Shown: positions 35,806-45,319 of the stretch, piece by piece
Numbering within the stretch: position 1 is the first letter of the stretch
Layout: each line of letters starts with the position of its first letter
Assembly (NCBI GenBank): GCA_022824305.1
Contig: JAJEAD010000043.1
Coordinates: forward strand, 1-60,416
DNA length: 60,416 nucleotides
Direction: 5' to 3'
Source: Gammaproteobacteria bacterium
Lineage (GTDB): Bacteria > Pseudomonadota > Gammaproteobacteria > HK1
The notes under the pieces: model-generated
What the model was told of the DNA's origin: nothing
What the model saw: the letters and a program-made list of their open reading frames with translations, nothing else
Databases searched by the model: none
Program-made: the position numbers and the translations under genes

Positions 35806-38046
35806 GTGAAGAAGATACTCGGCTACCCGAATGCCTGGAGCGTGGCGCCGGGCGAGACCCTGCGCTTCATGGTGAGCGCCTACGGTCCCGAGCGCTACCG
35901 CGCCGACCTCGTCCGGGTCATCTGCGGCGACGACGACCCCGACCGCGACCTCTACCGCGAGGAGGAGATCGAGGCGCCCTTCAACGGCGAGTACCCGGGC
36001 CGGCGGCAGTCGATCGACGCGGGGTCCCGCGCGGTGGTGCCCGATTCCCCGGCGCTCGCCGGACTCCGGAGTTTCACCGTGCAGGCCTGGATCTGGCCGA
36101 CGACCCCCGACAAGGGAGAGCAGGCCCTCGTCAGCCGGTGGCAGGACGATCCGGCGGCCGGGTTCGCTCTGCTGATCGACGCCGCCGGCGCGCTCGCGCT
36201 GCGGGTGGCCGACGGCGGCGGGGGACTCACCGAGGTCGGCACCGGCACTCCGCTCACGGCGCGACGGTGGTACCTGGTCTCGGGCTCGTACGACGCATCG
36301 ACGCGGGAGCTGCGCGTGGTTCAGGAGCCCATGGGGTCCACGCTCGAGAACCTGAAGGCGGGTAGCGGCGCGCGTCGGGCCGGGCGCGACGCCGTCACCC
36401 ATCCAGGCAATGCTCCCCTGATGTTCGCGGCGCTGCCGGCCCTGCTGCCGACGGGAAAGCCGGGATCGAGAAGTCACTTCAACGGCAAGATCGACCGGCC
36501 GCGTCTGATGGGACGCGCGCTGTCGGAGGCCGAGCGGGTCGCGGTGGCGTGGGATCCGATTTCCCGCGAGCGCGATACCGACATCGTCGGGGCCTGGGAT
36601 TTCTCTCGCGACATCGGGACCGACAGGATCCGCGATCTCGGTCCCGGCCGCCTTCACGGGCGCACGGTCAATCTGCCCTCGCGGGGCTGCAAGGGTCACA
36701 ACTGGAGCGGCCGGGAGCAGAGCTGGCGCCATGCGCCCGAGGAGTACGGCGCCATCCATTTTCACGACGACGACCTCTACGACGCCGGTTGGGACACGGA
36801 CTTCGAGTACGAGGTGCCGGACGACCTCCCGAGCGGCGTGTACGCGGCGCGTCTCCGAGCCGACGACGACGAGTGGCACGTGACCTTCTTCGTGCGCCCG
36901 CCGCGGGGCGCCGCCACTTCGAGGCTCGCGTTCCTCGCCTCCACCGTCACCTACATGGCGTACTCGAACTACCAGTGGACCCTGCACCAGCGTTACGCGG
37001 AGGTGGCCGAGTCCTTCTGGACCACTCTCGAGCGCAGCGACGTATTCCTGCAGGAGCACACCGAGCTCGGCCTGTCCACCTACGACACGCATTCCGACGG
37101 CAGCGGCGTGCGCTTTGCGTCGAGACTGCGCCCGGTGCTCACCATGGCGCCGAGGTCCTCGCTGTGGGGCTTCAACGCCGACACCCACATCCTCGGCTGG
37201 CTGGAGGCGAAAGGCATCGGTTACGACGTGATCACCGACGAAGACCTCCATGCCGAGGGCGTCGCCCTGCTCGAGCCGTACCGCGCGGTGTTGACCGGCG
37301 TGCATCCCGAGTACTACACGACCCCGATGTGGGACGGGCTGCGGACCTGGCTCGCGCGTGGCGGGCGGCTGGCCTACCTCGGCGGCAACGGGTTCATCTG
37401 GCGTTGCGCGCTGTCGTCGCAGGTGCCCGGGGCGCTGGAGCTGCGCCGCGCCGAGGACGGCATTCGCTACCGCGACGAGGAGCCCGGCGAGTACTACCTG
37501 GAGTTCACCGGGGAGTACGGCGGCCTGTGGCGCCGGCTCGGCACGGCGCCGCAGGCCCTGGTGGGCGTGGGCACGGTCGCGGTCGGATTCGACGCATCGG
37601 GCCATTACCGGCGCACGCGGGCGAGCTTCGACGCCCGAGCGGGCTTCATCTTCGATGGCATCGGTGCCGAGGAGCCGATCGGTGACTTCGGCATTCTCGG
37701 CGGGGGTGCGAGCGGGTCCGAGATCGACTCGGTGGACCCGATGCTCGGCACGCCGACCCACGCCCTGGTGGTTGCGAGCTCCGAGGGTCATTCGCCGAAC
37801 ACTTACCTCGTGCCCGACGAGACCGGCTTTCACCACGCGGCCATGGACGGCGCCCAGAATCCCGATGTGCGGGCCGACATGACCTTCTTCGAAACCCCGG
37901 GAGGCGGGGCCGTCTTCTCCGTGGGCTCCATCGCCTGGGGCGCGAGCCTGCCGCACAACGGCTACGACAACAACGTGGCCCGGATCTCGGAGAACGTGGT
38001 CCGCCGCTTCCTCGAGGACGCCCCTTTCCCCATGCCCGACGGCTGA
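35806..38046 (+). CDS. dmfA2: N,N-dimethylformamidase large (beta) subunit
   Basis: A 746-residue protein. Dimethylformamidase hydrolyses N,N-dimethylformamide to dimethylamine and formate using a mononuclear ferric ion held by two Tyr and one Glu. Candidate ligands in matching motifs are Tyr383 (TVTYMAYSN), Tyr426 (GLSTYDTHSDGSG) and Glu502 (TGVHPEYYT); their spacing (43 and 76) is close to that of the Paracoccus ligands I recall (Tyr399, Tyr440, Glu521). Residues about 90-290 look like a LamG-type beta sandwich (SFTVQAWIWP, WYLVSGSYDASTRE). The start is GTG 35806 after GGGGGG. The natural substrate may be another N-methylated amide. Confidence 0.85.
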   Translation: MKKILGYPNAWSVAPGETLRFMVSAYGPERYRADLVRVICGDDDPDRDLYREEEIEAPFNGEYPGRRQSIDAGSRAVVPDSPALAGLRSFTVQAWIWPTTPDKGEQALVSRWQDDPAAGFALLIDAAGALALRVADGGGGLTEVGTGTPLTARRWYLVSGSYDASTRELRVVQEPMGSTLENLKAGSGARRAGRDAVTHPGNAPLMFAALPALLPTGKPGSRSHFNGKIDRPRLMGRALSEAERVAVAWDPISRERDTDIVGAWDFSRDIGTDRIRDLGPGRLHGRTVNLPSRGCKGHNWSGREQSWRHAPEEYGAIHFHDDDLYDAGWDTDFEYEVPDDLPSGVYAARLRADDDEWHVTFFVRPPRGAATSRLAFLASTVTYMAYSNYQWTLHQRYAEVAESFWTTLERSDVFLQEHTELGLSTYDTHSDGSGVRFASRLRPVLTMAPRSSLWGFNADTHILGWLEAKGIGYDVITDEDLHAEGVALLEPYRAVLTGVHPEYYTTPMWDGLRTWLARGGRLAYLGGNGFIWRCALSSQVPGALELRRAEDGIRYRDEEPGEYYLEFTGEYGGLWRRLGTAPQALVGVGTVAVGFDASGHYRRTRASFDARAGFIFDGIGAEEPIGDFGILGGGASGSEIDSVDPMLGTPTHALVVASSEGHSPNTYLVPDETGFHHAAMDGAQNPDVRADMTFFETPGGGAVFSVGSIAWGASLPHNGYDNNVARISENVVRRFLEDAPFPMPDG

Positions 38047-38057
38047 GCGACGGGCGA

Positions 38058-38181
38058 GCGCGCACCGCCGACTTCCGCAGCGCAGTGCTGCCTGCTGCCA
38101 CCTGGCCGACGACGCCAATACGGTGGCCGCGCTGACGGGGCAACTCGCCGGCACCCTCTGCGGCCTGAGCGGCACTCCCGC
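38058..38181 (+). pseudogene. Decayed fragment of ADP-ribosylglycohydrolase 3' end
   Basis: This segment repeats 30602-30724 inside the phosphatase-glycohydrolase gene: shared blocks are GACTTCCGCAGCGC, GCCGACGACGCC, ATACGGTGGCCGCG and GGCCTGAGCGGCA. A one-base insertion and a compensating deletion near 38095 damage the frame around the NLADDADT motif. There is no start codon or other half, so it is a remnant. It sits 12 nt past the dmfA2 stop. Confidence 0.85.
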
Positions 38182-38262
38182 AAGCGGTGCGGGCGCCCCC
38201 ACCTGGACGCCAGGCCGGCCGCGCCCGGAGGCGTCAGACTCGGCTGCCCGCCAAACCTCTCC

Positions 38263-39300
38263 TCAAACCGCCATCGGACGCGCCTGCCGCGCCACGGTCA
38301 GCTCGCGCATGCGCTCGAAGACATCCACGCCGAGCTGATCGTAGATGTGCAGCAGATCGACCAGCACCCAGTTCTCTCGGATCATGCCTCGCTCGCAGCG
38401 CCAGAAGTCGAGGCTGCGCCGCGTGAGCTCTTGACCCGCCGGTGCGATGCCCATCCAGCCGTCGCCGACCAATGTCGACTGTCCGCCGGGCCAGGCCGTA
38501 AAGCCAACGAATTCTTCATCGCCGAACATCACGCCCTTCTCCAGGAATGCGAAGCGATTGGGCATCGCCTTGAGGAAGGGCGTCTGATGCCAATTGCGGA
38601 AGCCCAGAATCCGCCGCATCGAGCCGATGCCCGCCGGCCCGTACCACATCATCTTGGGGTGCCAATAGCGCTCCAGCGCCATCGCCTCCACGCCCTTTGG
38701 CGAATTGCGCAAAGCCTTCAGCATGTCCATCACCAGCTTCACGCTGGCGTCGGCTTTGCCTTTATCGTAGGGCGCGCTGATGATGCCATCATTGGAAGCC
38801 GGTCCGGGGATCACCATCCAGTCCGGCGCCAGGCTCGGGGAAAGCGGCCAGGCGCCCGCCTGCATCATCACGGACGGGATATCCCAGAGCGCTTGCATCT
38901 CGACCACGACGCCATCGACAAAGCGGAAGAACTCGTGGTAGCGCAGGGACACCAGGTGCCTGGTCGGAGGGATATCCAGCCAGGGCTGCTCGAAGACGCC
39001 CATGTAGTGCCCGCCGCAGCCGACCCAGTCACCGCTCCACGCGCCCGGCGAGTGACCAGCCATGACGATGAAGTCGCGCCGCTCGAGATCCGGTATGGCT
39101 TCGATCAGGGGCAGATACACTCGCTCGAGCAACTCGGCCGGTCCATCCAGGTCTTCGAAGGGCGACGCCAGGTGAATCTCGCAGTCGGGCGCGAAAACCT
39201 CGCTTAGCTGATCACGCAGGCGCTCGCGCTCAATGTCGTACAGCGCTGCGCGGAAGGCTTCGATGCGCGCCTTGTTGCGATTGTGAATGCTCATTGTCAT
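38263..39300 (-). CDS. SnoaL-like / NTF2-fold protein with two tandem halves
   Basis: A 345-residue protein with two SnoaL-like NTF2 folds. One is at about residues 10-150 (VFAPDCEIHLASPFEDLDGPAE with a conserved HYMGVF and a FFRFVDGVVVEMQALWDIPS segment). One is at about 185-325 (HPKMMWYGPAGIGSM, MGIAPAGQELTRRSLDFWRCERGMI). Such ester-cyclase-like proteins act as cyclases, hydrolases or isomerases on small ring compounds. It follows the Rieske oxygenase gene by 31 nt on the same strand. GAGGAGG lies 13 nt before the start, favouring ATG 39300 over ATG 39294. Confidence 0.75.
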   Translation of the reverse strand: MTMSIHNRNKARIEAFRAALYDIERERLRDQLSEVFAPDCEIHLASPFEDLDGPAELLERVYLPLIEAIPDLERRDFIVMAGHSPGAWSGDWVGCGGHYMGVFEQPWLDIPPTRHLVSLRYHEFFRFVDGVVVEMQALWDIPSVMMQAGAWPLSPSLAPDWMVIPGPASNDGIISAPYDKGKADASVKLVMDMLKALRNSPKGVEAMALERYWHPKMMWYGPAGIGSMRRILGFRNWHQTPFLKAMPNRFAFLEKGVMFGDEEFVGFTAWPGGQSTLVGDGWMGIAPAGQELTRRSLDFWRCERGMIRENWVLVDLLHIYDQLGVDVFERMRELTVARQARPMAV

Positions 39301-39331
39301 CGGCGTTCACTTGCCTCCTCGTGGCGCGGCA

Positions 39332-40375
39332 CTACACGGCCGTGGTCGCGGCGCCGAGGGCGCCATCGCCATCGGAAGGCGGCAGGGTGCCGTAGGTGAC
39401 GCCGAGGGAGCGCAGCCAGCGGCGATAGTGGACCGAGGTCCGGTCCGCCGGCACGCTGATCTCGGCCGATTCGTCGAGCGGCAGGCGCTTGGGCCGCTGG
39501 GATTCGACGACGGGCAGATCCTGGCCGAGGATGAGGTCCGAGAACTCCTCGATGTCCTTCAATTCGTACTGTTCGTCGTAGTTGGAGGCGACCAGCACCC
39601 ATCCGACTCCGCTCTCCGGGGTCTTGGGGGCAAAGGTCAGAACGAGGGCCTCGCGCATCGGATCGCCTCTGGCGTTTCGCATCCCGATGTCCTTGGTGAG
39701 GCGAACGGTGAGCGGCCGCGGCACGTGGTAGCCGTAGTCCACGCTGAGGCCGTCGATTTCGATGGTGTTGGTCGGCTTGGGCTGCCAGAAGCGGGTGTTG
39801 GTGACGACGAGGCCTTCGTTCGTCACCTCCACGTCGTAGTCGGCGAGCTCGGGGTGGGCCTCGTCTCCGAGCAGGCCGGGATGCACGAAGGGGAAGTGGG
39901 CGAGATCGAAGAAGTTCTCGATCGCCCGGTATCCGCTGGTCGCATACTCGTAGCGGCCGCCGACGTAGACATGGAAGGTGTCGTCGTCGGCCTCGGGAAA
40001 GGGCGGCACGTCGCCCGCGGGCGCGCCGAGCGAGACCCAGACGAGGCCGTAGCGCTCGGTGACGCGGTAGCAGGTGGCGCGGGCCTGCCGGGGCGGCGTA
40101 CGCCCCGGATGCGCGGGGACCCGGACGCAGCGCCCGCCCGCCTCGTACTCCATGCCGTGGTAGGGGCACACGATCCGGTCGTCCCGGACCCGTCCGAGCG
40201 AGAGCTTCGCGCCCCGGTGAGGGCAGTAGTCGCGCCACGCCTCCACCCCGGCGGACGAGCGCCACAGGAGGAGGTCCTCTTCGAGCAGCCGGACCGGGAT
40301 CAGGCTTCCCGGCACGACGTCGCTCACCCGCGCGACCGCGTGCCACTCGTCGAGGACGGTGCGGTCGGTGATCAC
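39332..40375 (-). CDS. Rieske non-haem iron oxygenase, alpha-subunit type
   Basis: A 347-residue oxygenase with an N-terminal Rieske domain (Cys51, His53 in CPHRGA; Cys70, His73 in CPYHGM). The C-terminal mononuclear iron site is Asp157, His160 and His165 in ENFFDLAHFPFVH. Length and layout match VanA/TsaM-type O- or N-demethylases, which need a separate reductase; none is in the window. The start is GTG 40375 behind AGGGAG. It is probably co-transcribed with the SnoaL-like gene and may demethylate or hydroxylate an aromatic or N-methyl compound. Confidence 0.87.
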   Translation of the reverse strand: MITDRTVLDEWHAVARVSDVVPGSLIPVRLLEEDLLLWRSSAGVEAWRDYCPHRGAKLSLGRVRDDRIVCPYHGMEYEAGGRCVRVPAHPGRTPPRQARATCYRVTERYGLVWVSLGAPAGDVPPFPEADDDTFHVYVGGRYEYATSGYRAIENFFDLAHFPFVHPGLLGDEAHPELADYDVEVTNEGLVVTNTRFWQPKPTNTIEIDGLSVDYGYHVPRPLTVRLTKDIGMRNARGDPMREALVLTFAPKTPESGVGWVLVASNYDEQYELKDIEEFSDLILGQDLPVVESQRPKRLPLDESAEISVPADRTSVHYRRWLRSLGVTYGTLPPSDGDGALGAATTAV

Positions 40376-40411
40376 TGCTCCCTACCTTCCTGCGGCTGCC
40401 CGGCAGCTCCC

Positions 40412-40450
40412 GCTAGCCGCCATGTTTCCCCGATTTTCGTCACGAGGGCG
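40412..40450. repeat. Dispersed GATTTTCGT repeat, copy 1
   Basis: The sequence from GCTAGCCGCCATG to CACGAGGGCG matches 46462-46500 at about 31 of 39 positions, including CCGATTTTCGT and CGAGGGCG. A small palindrome GCTGCCCGGCAGC precedes it. It lies between the Rieske gene and the BMP binding-protein gene, in non-coding DNA. Confidence 0.55.
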
Positions 40451-40555
40451 CCGAGAGACCGCCCCCGCTACGAAATGGAGGAATTGCAATCGCCCGGGCA
40501 TCCCATCGGGGCAGCTTCGTGGATGTTCTCGCGCCGGGCAGGAATCCGCTGGCGC

Positions 40556-41641
40556 TCACTCCGGAAGCTTGCCCTCGACCCCCTCCACGTACCAGTCCAT
40601 GAGGTAGAGCGCGTCGTCCGGCATCACTTCGCCTTCCGCCACCCGCAGCGTCCCCGACTGGTCGCGGATCGGCCCGGCGAAGGGGTGCAGCTCGCCCGCG
40701 ACGAGCGCGGCGGTGCGCTCCGCCACCAGGTCCTTGACGTCCTGCGGCACCATCTCGCCGAGGGGGGCGAGGCCGAGGGTGCCCTGGGCCATGCTCCGCC
40801 AGTGCGCCTGCGAGGTCCACGTGCCGTCCAGCACGGACTGGGCCATCTCCGCGTAGAACTCGCCCCAGATCGGGATGATCGCGGTGAGCTGGGAGGCGGG
40901 ACCGAAGCTGGTCCGGTCGGAGTGGAAGCCGACCACCAGCTTGCCGGCCTTCTCCGCCGCCAGCGTCGGCGCGCTGGAATCGGTCACCTGCCCGACCACG
41001 TCGGCGCCCTGGGCGAAGAGCGCGTCCGCCGCTTCGCGTTCACGCGCGGGGTCGAACCACGAGTTGACCTCGATGACCTTCACCTTCACCCCGGGCTTCA
41101 CGCTCTGCGCGCCCAGGGTGAAGCCGTTGATGATGCGCAGCACCGCCGGCAGGGGGAAGGAGGACACGTAGCCGATGGTGTCGCCCTCGCTCATCGCACC
41201 GGCCACGATCCCGGCGAGGTACGAGGGCTCGTAGTAGCGCAGCGAGTAGGTCGCCATGTTCTCGCGGCTCTTGTAGCCGTCGAGGTGCATGAACTTGACG
41301 TCGGGGAAGAGCTCCGCCGCCTCCAGGGTCTGGTCCATGAACCCGAAGGAGGTGGTCAGGATCAGGTGGTTGCCGTCGGCCGCGAGCTGCCGGATGACCT
41401 GCAGCGAGTCCGGTCCGTAGGCGACGTTCTCGACGATCTTCGCTTCGACCTTGTCGCCGAGGATCTCTTCCATCTTCTTGCGGCCCTTGTCGTGCTCGAA
41501 TGTCCAGCCCGTGTCGAAGACCGGACTGAAGTAGACGAGGGCTACCTTCACCCGGTCGAGCGCCGCAACGGGTTGCGTCGAGGCCAGGGTGAGAACGGAG
41601 GCCGCGAGGATCGCGCCGAGTGCCGCTTTGGGGCTGAGCAT
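40556..41641 (-). CDS. BMP/PnrA-family substrate-binding protein
   Basis: A 361-residue secreted protein with a signal peptide (AALGAILAASVLTLASTQPVAA). Its BMP-family body has VALVYFSPVFDTGWTFEHDKG, ILTTSFGFMDQTLEAAELFPD, YLAGIVAGAMS and FAQGADVVGQVTDSSAP. Proteins of this family feed nucleosides or related purines to YufOPQ-type ABC transporters. The frame is open to 42694, but ATG 41641 follows AGGGAG and starts the signal peptide. No lipobox Cys is seen. The matching ATPase and permeases are probably the ones encoded at 46746-50299, 5 kb away. Confidence 0.87.
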   Translation of the reverse strand: MLSPKAALGAILAASVLTLASTQPVAALDRVKVALVYFSPVFDTGWTFEHDKGRKKMEEILGDKVEAKIVENVAYGPDSLQVIRQLAADGNHLILTTSFGFMDQTLEAAELFPDVKFMHLDGYKSRENMATYSLRYYEPSYLAGIVAGAMSEGDTIGYVSSFPLPAVLRIINGFTLGAQSVKPGVKVKVIEVNSWFDPAREREAADALFAQGADVVGQVTDSSAPTLAAEKAGKLVVGFHSDRTSFGPASQLTAIIPIWGEFYAEMAQSVLDGTWTSQAHWRSMAQGTLGLAPLGEMVPQDVKDLVAERTAALVAGELHPFAGPIRDQSGTLRVAEGEVMPDDALYLMDWYVEGVEGKLPE

Positions 41642-41889
41642 GACTTCACTCCCTTCGCTGTGATTGCAATTCATGGGCCGGATGTCCATCCGGGCGAAGC
41701 ACCCTACCCGCCCGGCATGTCGCGAGCAACCCGGGGACGCTTCCGCTCGCCGGGGATATCGTTGTGAATCAGTGACTTCGTCCCTCTTCGAGAGGCGGAC
41801 GGGAAGCGCTTCGGGAGTGTCGCCTTCTCCTCCGGGAGGAATCCGGGCACCGGGGCGCGCGGCGGCTGCGAACGTCCGGCGCGGGCGGC

Positions 41890-42927
41890 TCAGTCCTTCG
41901 CGGCGAACAGGCGATCGATGGATTCGGCACTTCCGCGCAATGCCGCCTCGACGAACGCGCCCGATCCGGCGGTCTCGACCGGGTCGCCAATCAGACCTCG
42001 TTGATGAAGGCGCTCCATCGTGTCCCAGTCGAACACCTCGTCCAGCCGGCCCGGCTTCACTGAAGCCGAGTACAGAGTCTTCGCGCCCTGCTTCACCTCC
42101 CGGGACGCCGGTTGCTGAAGTCGTGGCCCGGAATTCGCGTGCCGTCCCCGCTTCAGACAGCTTCTCAGCACGCCGGCAAAGATCCTCCCCTGCCTCCCCC
42201 TCAGCATTTCGTTGTGGGCGCCCGGAACGCGGTGAACCTCGAGCCCGTCCCGCGAGATCTTGTGCCAGGACATCCCGATGCGGGTCCTGCCGACCAGCCG
42301 GATCCACGAGCGGCGGGGACGGAAGAAGACGATGCGGCCGGGATACGGCTCGGCCTCGCGTTCTCCGAGAATGGAAACGTGGGTGCAAAGGCCCTCGTCC
42401 GATATGCAGCGCAGCAGCAGGCTGTCCCAGCGGCGGATGATGTGCCACCGCATGGCGTCGGTCAGACGGGTCAGGTTGCAGAGCCGATTTGCCCCGAGGA
42501 ATGGCAGGTTGATCCACCAGGGGTTCTGTAGCGGCGCGTCCAGGAGGACGAGGAGATCCACGGCATCTCCTTCCCGAATCAACTGCTGCGCCACGTGAAG
42601 CGCGAGCAGGCCGCCGGAAGAATAGCCCGACAGGCAGTAGGGGCCCGTCGGCCGAACCTTCCGAATCTCGGCAATGTATGTCGATATGAGCCATTGCACC
42701 GGCTTCTTGCGAACGCCCTCCAGCCGCTCGACCTTCGGAGGTTGCAGTCCGTAGACGGCCCGGTCCCCGTCGAGGCGATCCACGACGTTCCGGAACAGGC
42801 GGAGGTCGCCGTAGCCCGCGGGGATGAAAAAGAGAGGCGGCCTGTCGCCAGCTTCGTGGAACGGGACCAGGATTCCTGCGCTACGGTCCGATTCGCCTGC
42901 TTTGCGCCGCGCGTTCCGGTCTTGCAT
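41890..42927 (-). CDS. Alpha/beta-hydrolase thioesterase (NRPS/PKS type I TE-like)
   Basis: A 345-residue protein. PPLFFIPAGYGD gives the oxyanion strand, GYSSGG the nucleophile elbow (Ser103), and a catalytic His is likely in RVPGAHNEML. This is the pattern of thioesterases that end non-ribosomal peptide or polyketide synthases. The last ~70 residues (from about 270) are not part of the fold and are unassigned. No synthase module is in the window, so it is a stand-alone enzyme here. It follows the patatin gene by 76 nt on the same strand. Confidence 0.78.
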   Translation of the reverse strand: MQDRNARRKAGESDRSAGILVPFHEAGDRPPLFFIPAGYGDLRLFRNVVDRLDGDRAVYGLQPPKVERLEGVRKKPVQWLISTYIAEIRKVRPTGPYCLSGYSSGGLLALHVAQQLIREGDAVDLLVLLDAPLQNPWWINLPFLGANRLCNLTRLTDAMRWHIIRRWDSLLLRCISDEGLCTHVSILGEREAEPYPGRIVFFRPRRSWIRLVGRTRIGMSWHKISRDGLEVHRVPGAHNEMLRGRQGRIFAGVLRSCLKRGRHANSGPRLQQPASREVKQGAKTLYSASVKPGRLDEVFDWDTMERLHQRGLIGDPVETAGSGAFVEAALRGSAESIDRLFAAKD

Positions 42928-43003
42928 GGTGGCAGGCTCTCCGGGGCAGGCGGCGCCGGATGAGGCAACCCGGCCCTCTCGCCCGCGCGGCAGTGTCAGG
43001 CGA

Positions 43004-45319
43004 TCATGTGCCGGTGGGCGACACGGCTTCGAGAGAATCCGGCCGCCGGCCCCGCTTCGTCCACGCCGCGATCTCGGTCACGCCGTAGGTGTAACCGATT
43101 TCGAACGCCTCATCGGCGACGCTGAAGTCGAGAATCTTGAAGTCTCCCAGGGGTGGCCTGAGATACAGGTCGACGAGGTTGCGATCTATCAACTGCTGGC
43201 GCTGACGGATGCTGCCCAGTACTCCGGCCCGGTTGATGATGGAGACGATGTCCGGAAACTCGATGGACCTGGCGAAGGGATTCATCCGGCTCCAGGCCAG
43301 GCGCCATCCCGAGGGGTTCTCCAGTTCCGTGGCGTGGACGTCCAGATCGACGGGGGGCACTACGTCCACGGCGACGAGCAGGCCGGTTTCGATCTCCTCT
43401 CGCATGAGGTCAACCGGCAGATTGTTGAGCAGGCAGCCGTCGTAGAGCATCTCGCCGTTGTCGATGACCGGGGGAATGACACCCGGAAGGCTGCTGCTCG
43501 CCCGTATGGCCCGCCATAGCAGCCCGCTCCGGTGCACCACGGTGGAAGCGCGGGTCAGGTTGCTGGAGACACAGAAGTACGGGAGCCATAGATCCTCGAT
43601 GTTCGTGTCGCCGAACAGGGCCATCACCCCGCGGTCGAAGCGGCGACCACGAGCCAGGGAAACGAAGGGCAGGGTGTAGTCGGTGAGCATCCTGCCGACA
43701 TGCTGCTTGAGCGGGACCACCGTCTCGTCCAGGTCTTCCGAGAAGGCGCACCCCGCGCCGATGAGCGAGCCCATGCTCACCCCGGCGACGACATCCACCG
43801 GCAGCCCGGCCTCGCGCATGGCCCTGATGACGCCGGCGTGCGCGAACCCGCGCGCCCCCCCGCCACTGAGCACGAGGCCGACTTCGCGTCGCAGGACATA
43901 GCGGACGACGCGATCGAAGTCGTCCTGCCTGTCGTCGCGAATGTGAAGGTGTCTGTCGACCCGGCGTTCCTGCAGCCAGCGCCCGGTGCCGCGAGGCCGG
44001 AGCGTGCCGGGAGGATGCACCAGGACGAGCGTCCTTCTGAATCTGGCGTATCGGGTCTTCCCTTCGCGAAGGACTTCCTCCTCCGTTTCCGTCAGACCGG
44101 GCACGCTGCCGGCGACACCGAAGAACATGACCTCGTCCGCTTGCCGGATGCAGCGCCGGGTCCAGTTGCTGAGGTCGGGATCGGCCACGTAGACCACGAA
44201 GCGGCAGCGCATTTCCTGACCGTTCAACCATGCCCGAAGGCGAAGGTCCTCCGGACTGCCTTCCTCCGCCAGCGCGATGCCCGGAGCGCCGAGCAGCGTG
44301 TCCGTCCGCGCGCTGGAGAGCAGCAGACAGGGCGCGTGCCGGGACAGCGACTCGGAAAGGCGGCGGGCGATGTCCTCCAGGGACCCTCCGCCGCCGGCGG
44401 GCACGAGAAGGACGTTGGTGCACTGGTGCTCGGCCGGGGTGTCGTGAATCACTCCGTGCAGCCGTTTCGACAGATAGCGCAGCAGCCACTCGTTCAGACT
44501 CGGATAGCGTGCCGCCAGTTCGCGAAAGCTGTCGCGCGAGAAGCGGAGAAGGATCGAGTCGCGCGCCGCGACGACCGATGTCGTCTGGATCTCGTCGGCA
44601 AAGAGGCCCATTTCCCCGGCGATCTCCCCCTGCACGAGGTCACTGAGCGTCCCTTCCTCGTGGGCGTCGCCGCCACGCACTTCCCTGAGGCGCCCGCTCA
44701 CCACGACGAAGAGACCATTCGACGACTCGCCCCGTCGAAACAGGGCCTCACCGCGCGCGACGAGCCGCCAGGTCAGCAATCGCTCGATGTCGGCGAGCAT
44801 GTCCTCGCTCAGGTCGCCGAACAGGACGCGCAGAACCCGGACTATCTCGTTGTGATAGAACATCGGGAGGAAGGCGTTCCGCAGGTTTTCGGCCACCTGC
44901 GGGTGGGTGGAGAGGTAGCGGTCGAGCCTGCCCTTTTCCAGCCTGACGAGGCGTGAGGCGGCAACCGCCCTGACTGCCGCCGACTCCCGGCTTCCCGTCA
45001 GTGTCCGCATTTCGCCGATGACGTCGCCGGCGATGATCGCCGCCGTCGCCTGCGCGTCGCCGGCTGCCTCGACCCCCTCGTTTCCCTCGGCCGAGGGCTG
45101 GACGACTTCGAGGCGGCCGGAAGCGACGAAGTAGAGCGCGTCGCCTCGCTCTCCGTCGAAGCGAAGCACTTCCCGCTCACCGACGACGACCCATTCCAGC
45201 TCCGATTCGAGACCTTCCAGGCGGGAGCGATCGACGGATCGCAGCAGCGGACTGTCCGCGACGACCTGAATCGGATCCGTGGCTACCGGCGCGCGTCGCC
45301 GCGTCCGGTTCGCGGCCAT
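43004..45319 (-). CDS. NTE-like patatin phospholipase with two cNMP-binding domains
   Basis: A 771-residue protein. Two cyclic-nucleotide-binding-like domains come first: LYFVASGRLEVV...GDVIGEMRTLTGSRESAAVRA, and a second with GLFVVVSGRLREV and GEIAGEMGLFADE that lacks the phosphate-binding Arg. After a linker, the patatin domain shows the oxyanion loop LSGGGARGFAHAG, nucleophile GVSMG (about Ser515) and dyad Asp in YDGCLLNNLPVD (about 627). This is the neuropathy-target-esterase layout, acting on lysophospholipids at the membrane. ATG 45319 is used; TTG 45343 is an alternative, and neither has a good ribosome site. Confidence 0.85.
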   Translation of the reverse strand: MAANRTRRRAPVATDPIQVVADSPLLRSVDRSRLEGLESELEWVVVGEREVLRFDGERGDALYFVASGRLEVVQPSAEGNEGVEAAGDAQATAAIIAGDVIGEMRTLTGSRESAAVRAVAASRLVRLEKGRLDRYLSTHPQVAENLRNAFLPMFYHNEIVRVLRVLFGDLSEDMLADIERLLTWRLVARGEALFRRGESSNGLFVVVSGRLREVRGGDAHEEGTLSDLVQGEIAGEMGLFADEIQTTSVVAARDSILLRFSRDSFRELAARYPSLNEWLLRYLSKRLHGVIHDTPAEHQCTNVLLVPAGGGGSLEDIARRLSESLSRHAPCLLLSSARTDTLLGAPGIALAEEGSPEDLRLRAWLNGQEMRCRFVVYVADPDLSNWTRRCIRQADEVMFFGVAGSVPGLTETEEEVLREGKTRYARFRRTLVLVHPPGTLRPRGTGRWLQERRVDRHLHIRDDRQDDFDRVVRYVLRREVGLVLSGGGARGFAHAGVIRAMREAGLPVDVVAGVSMGSLIGAGCAFSEDLDETVVPLKQHVGRMLTDYTLPFVSLARGRRFDRGVMALFGDTNIEDLWLPYFCVSSNLTRASTVVHRSGLLWRAIRASSSLPGVIPPVIDNGEMLYDGCLLNNLPVDLMREEIETGLLVAVDVVPPVDLDVHATELENPSGWRLAWSRMNPFARSIEFPDIVSIINRAGVLGSIRQRQQLIDRNLVDLYLRPPLGDFKILDFSVADEAFEIGYTYGVTEIAAWTKRGRRPDSLEAVSPTGT

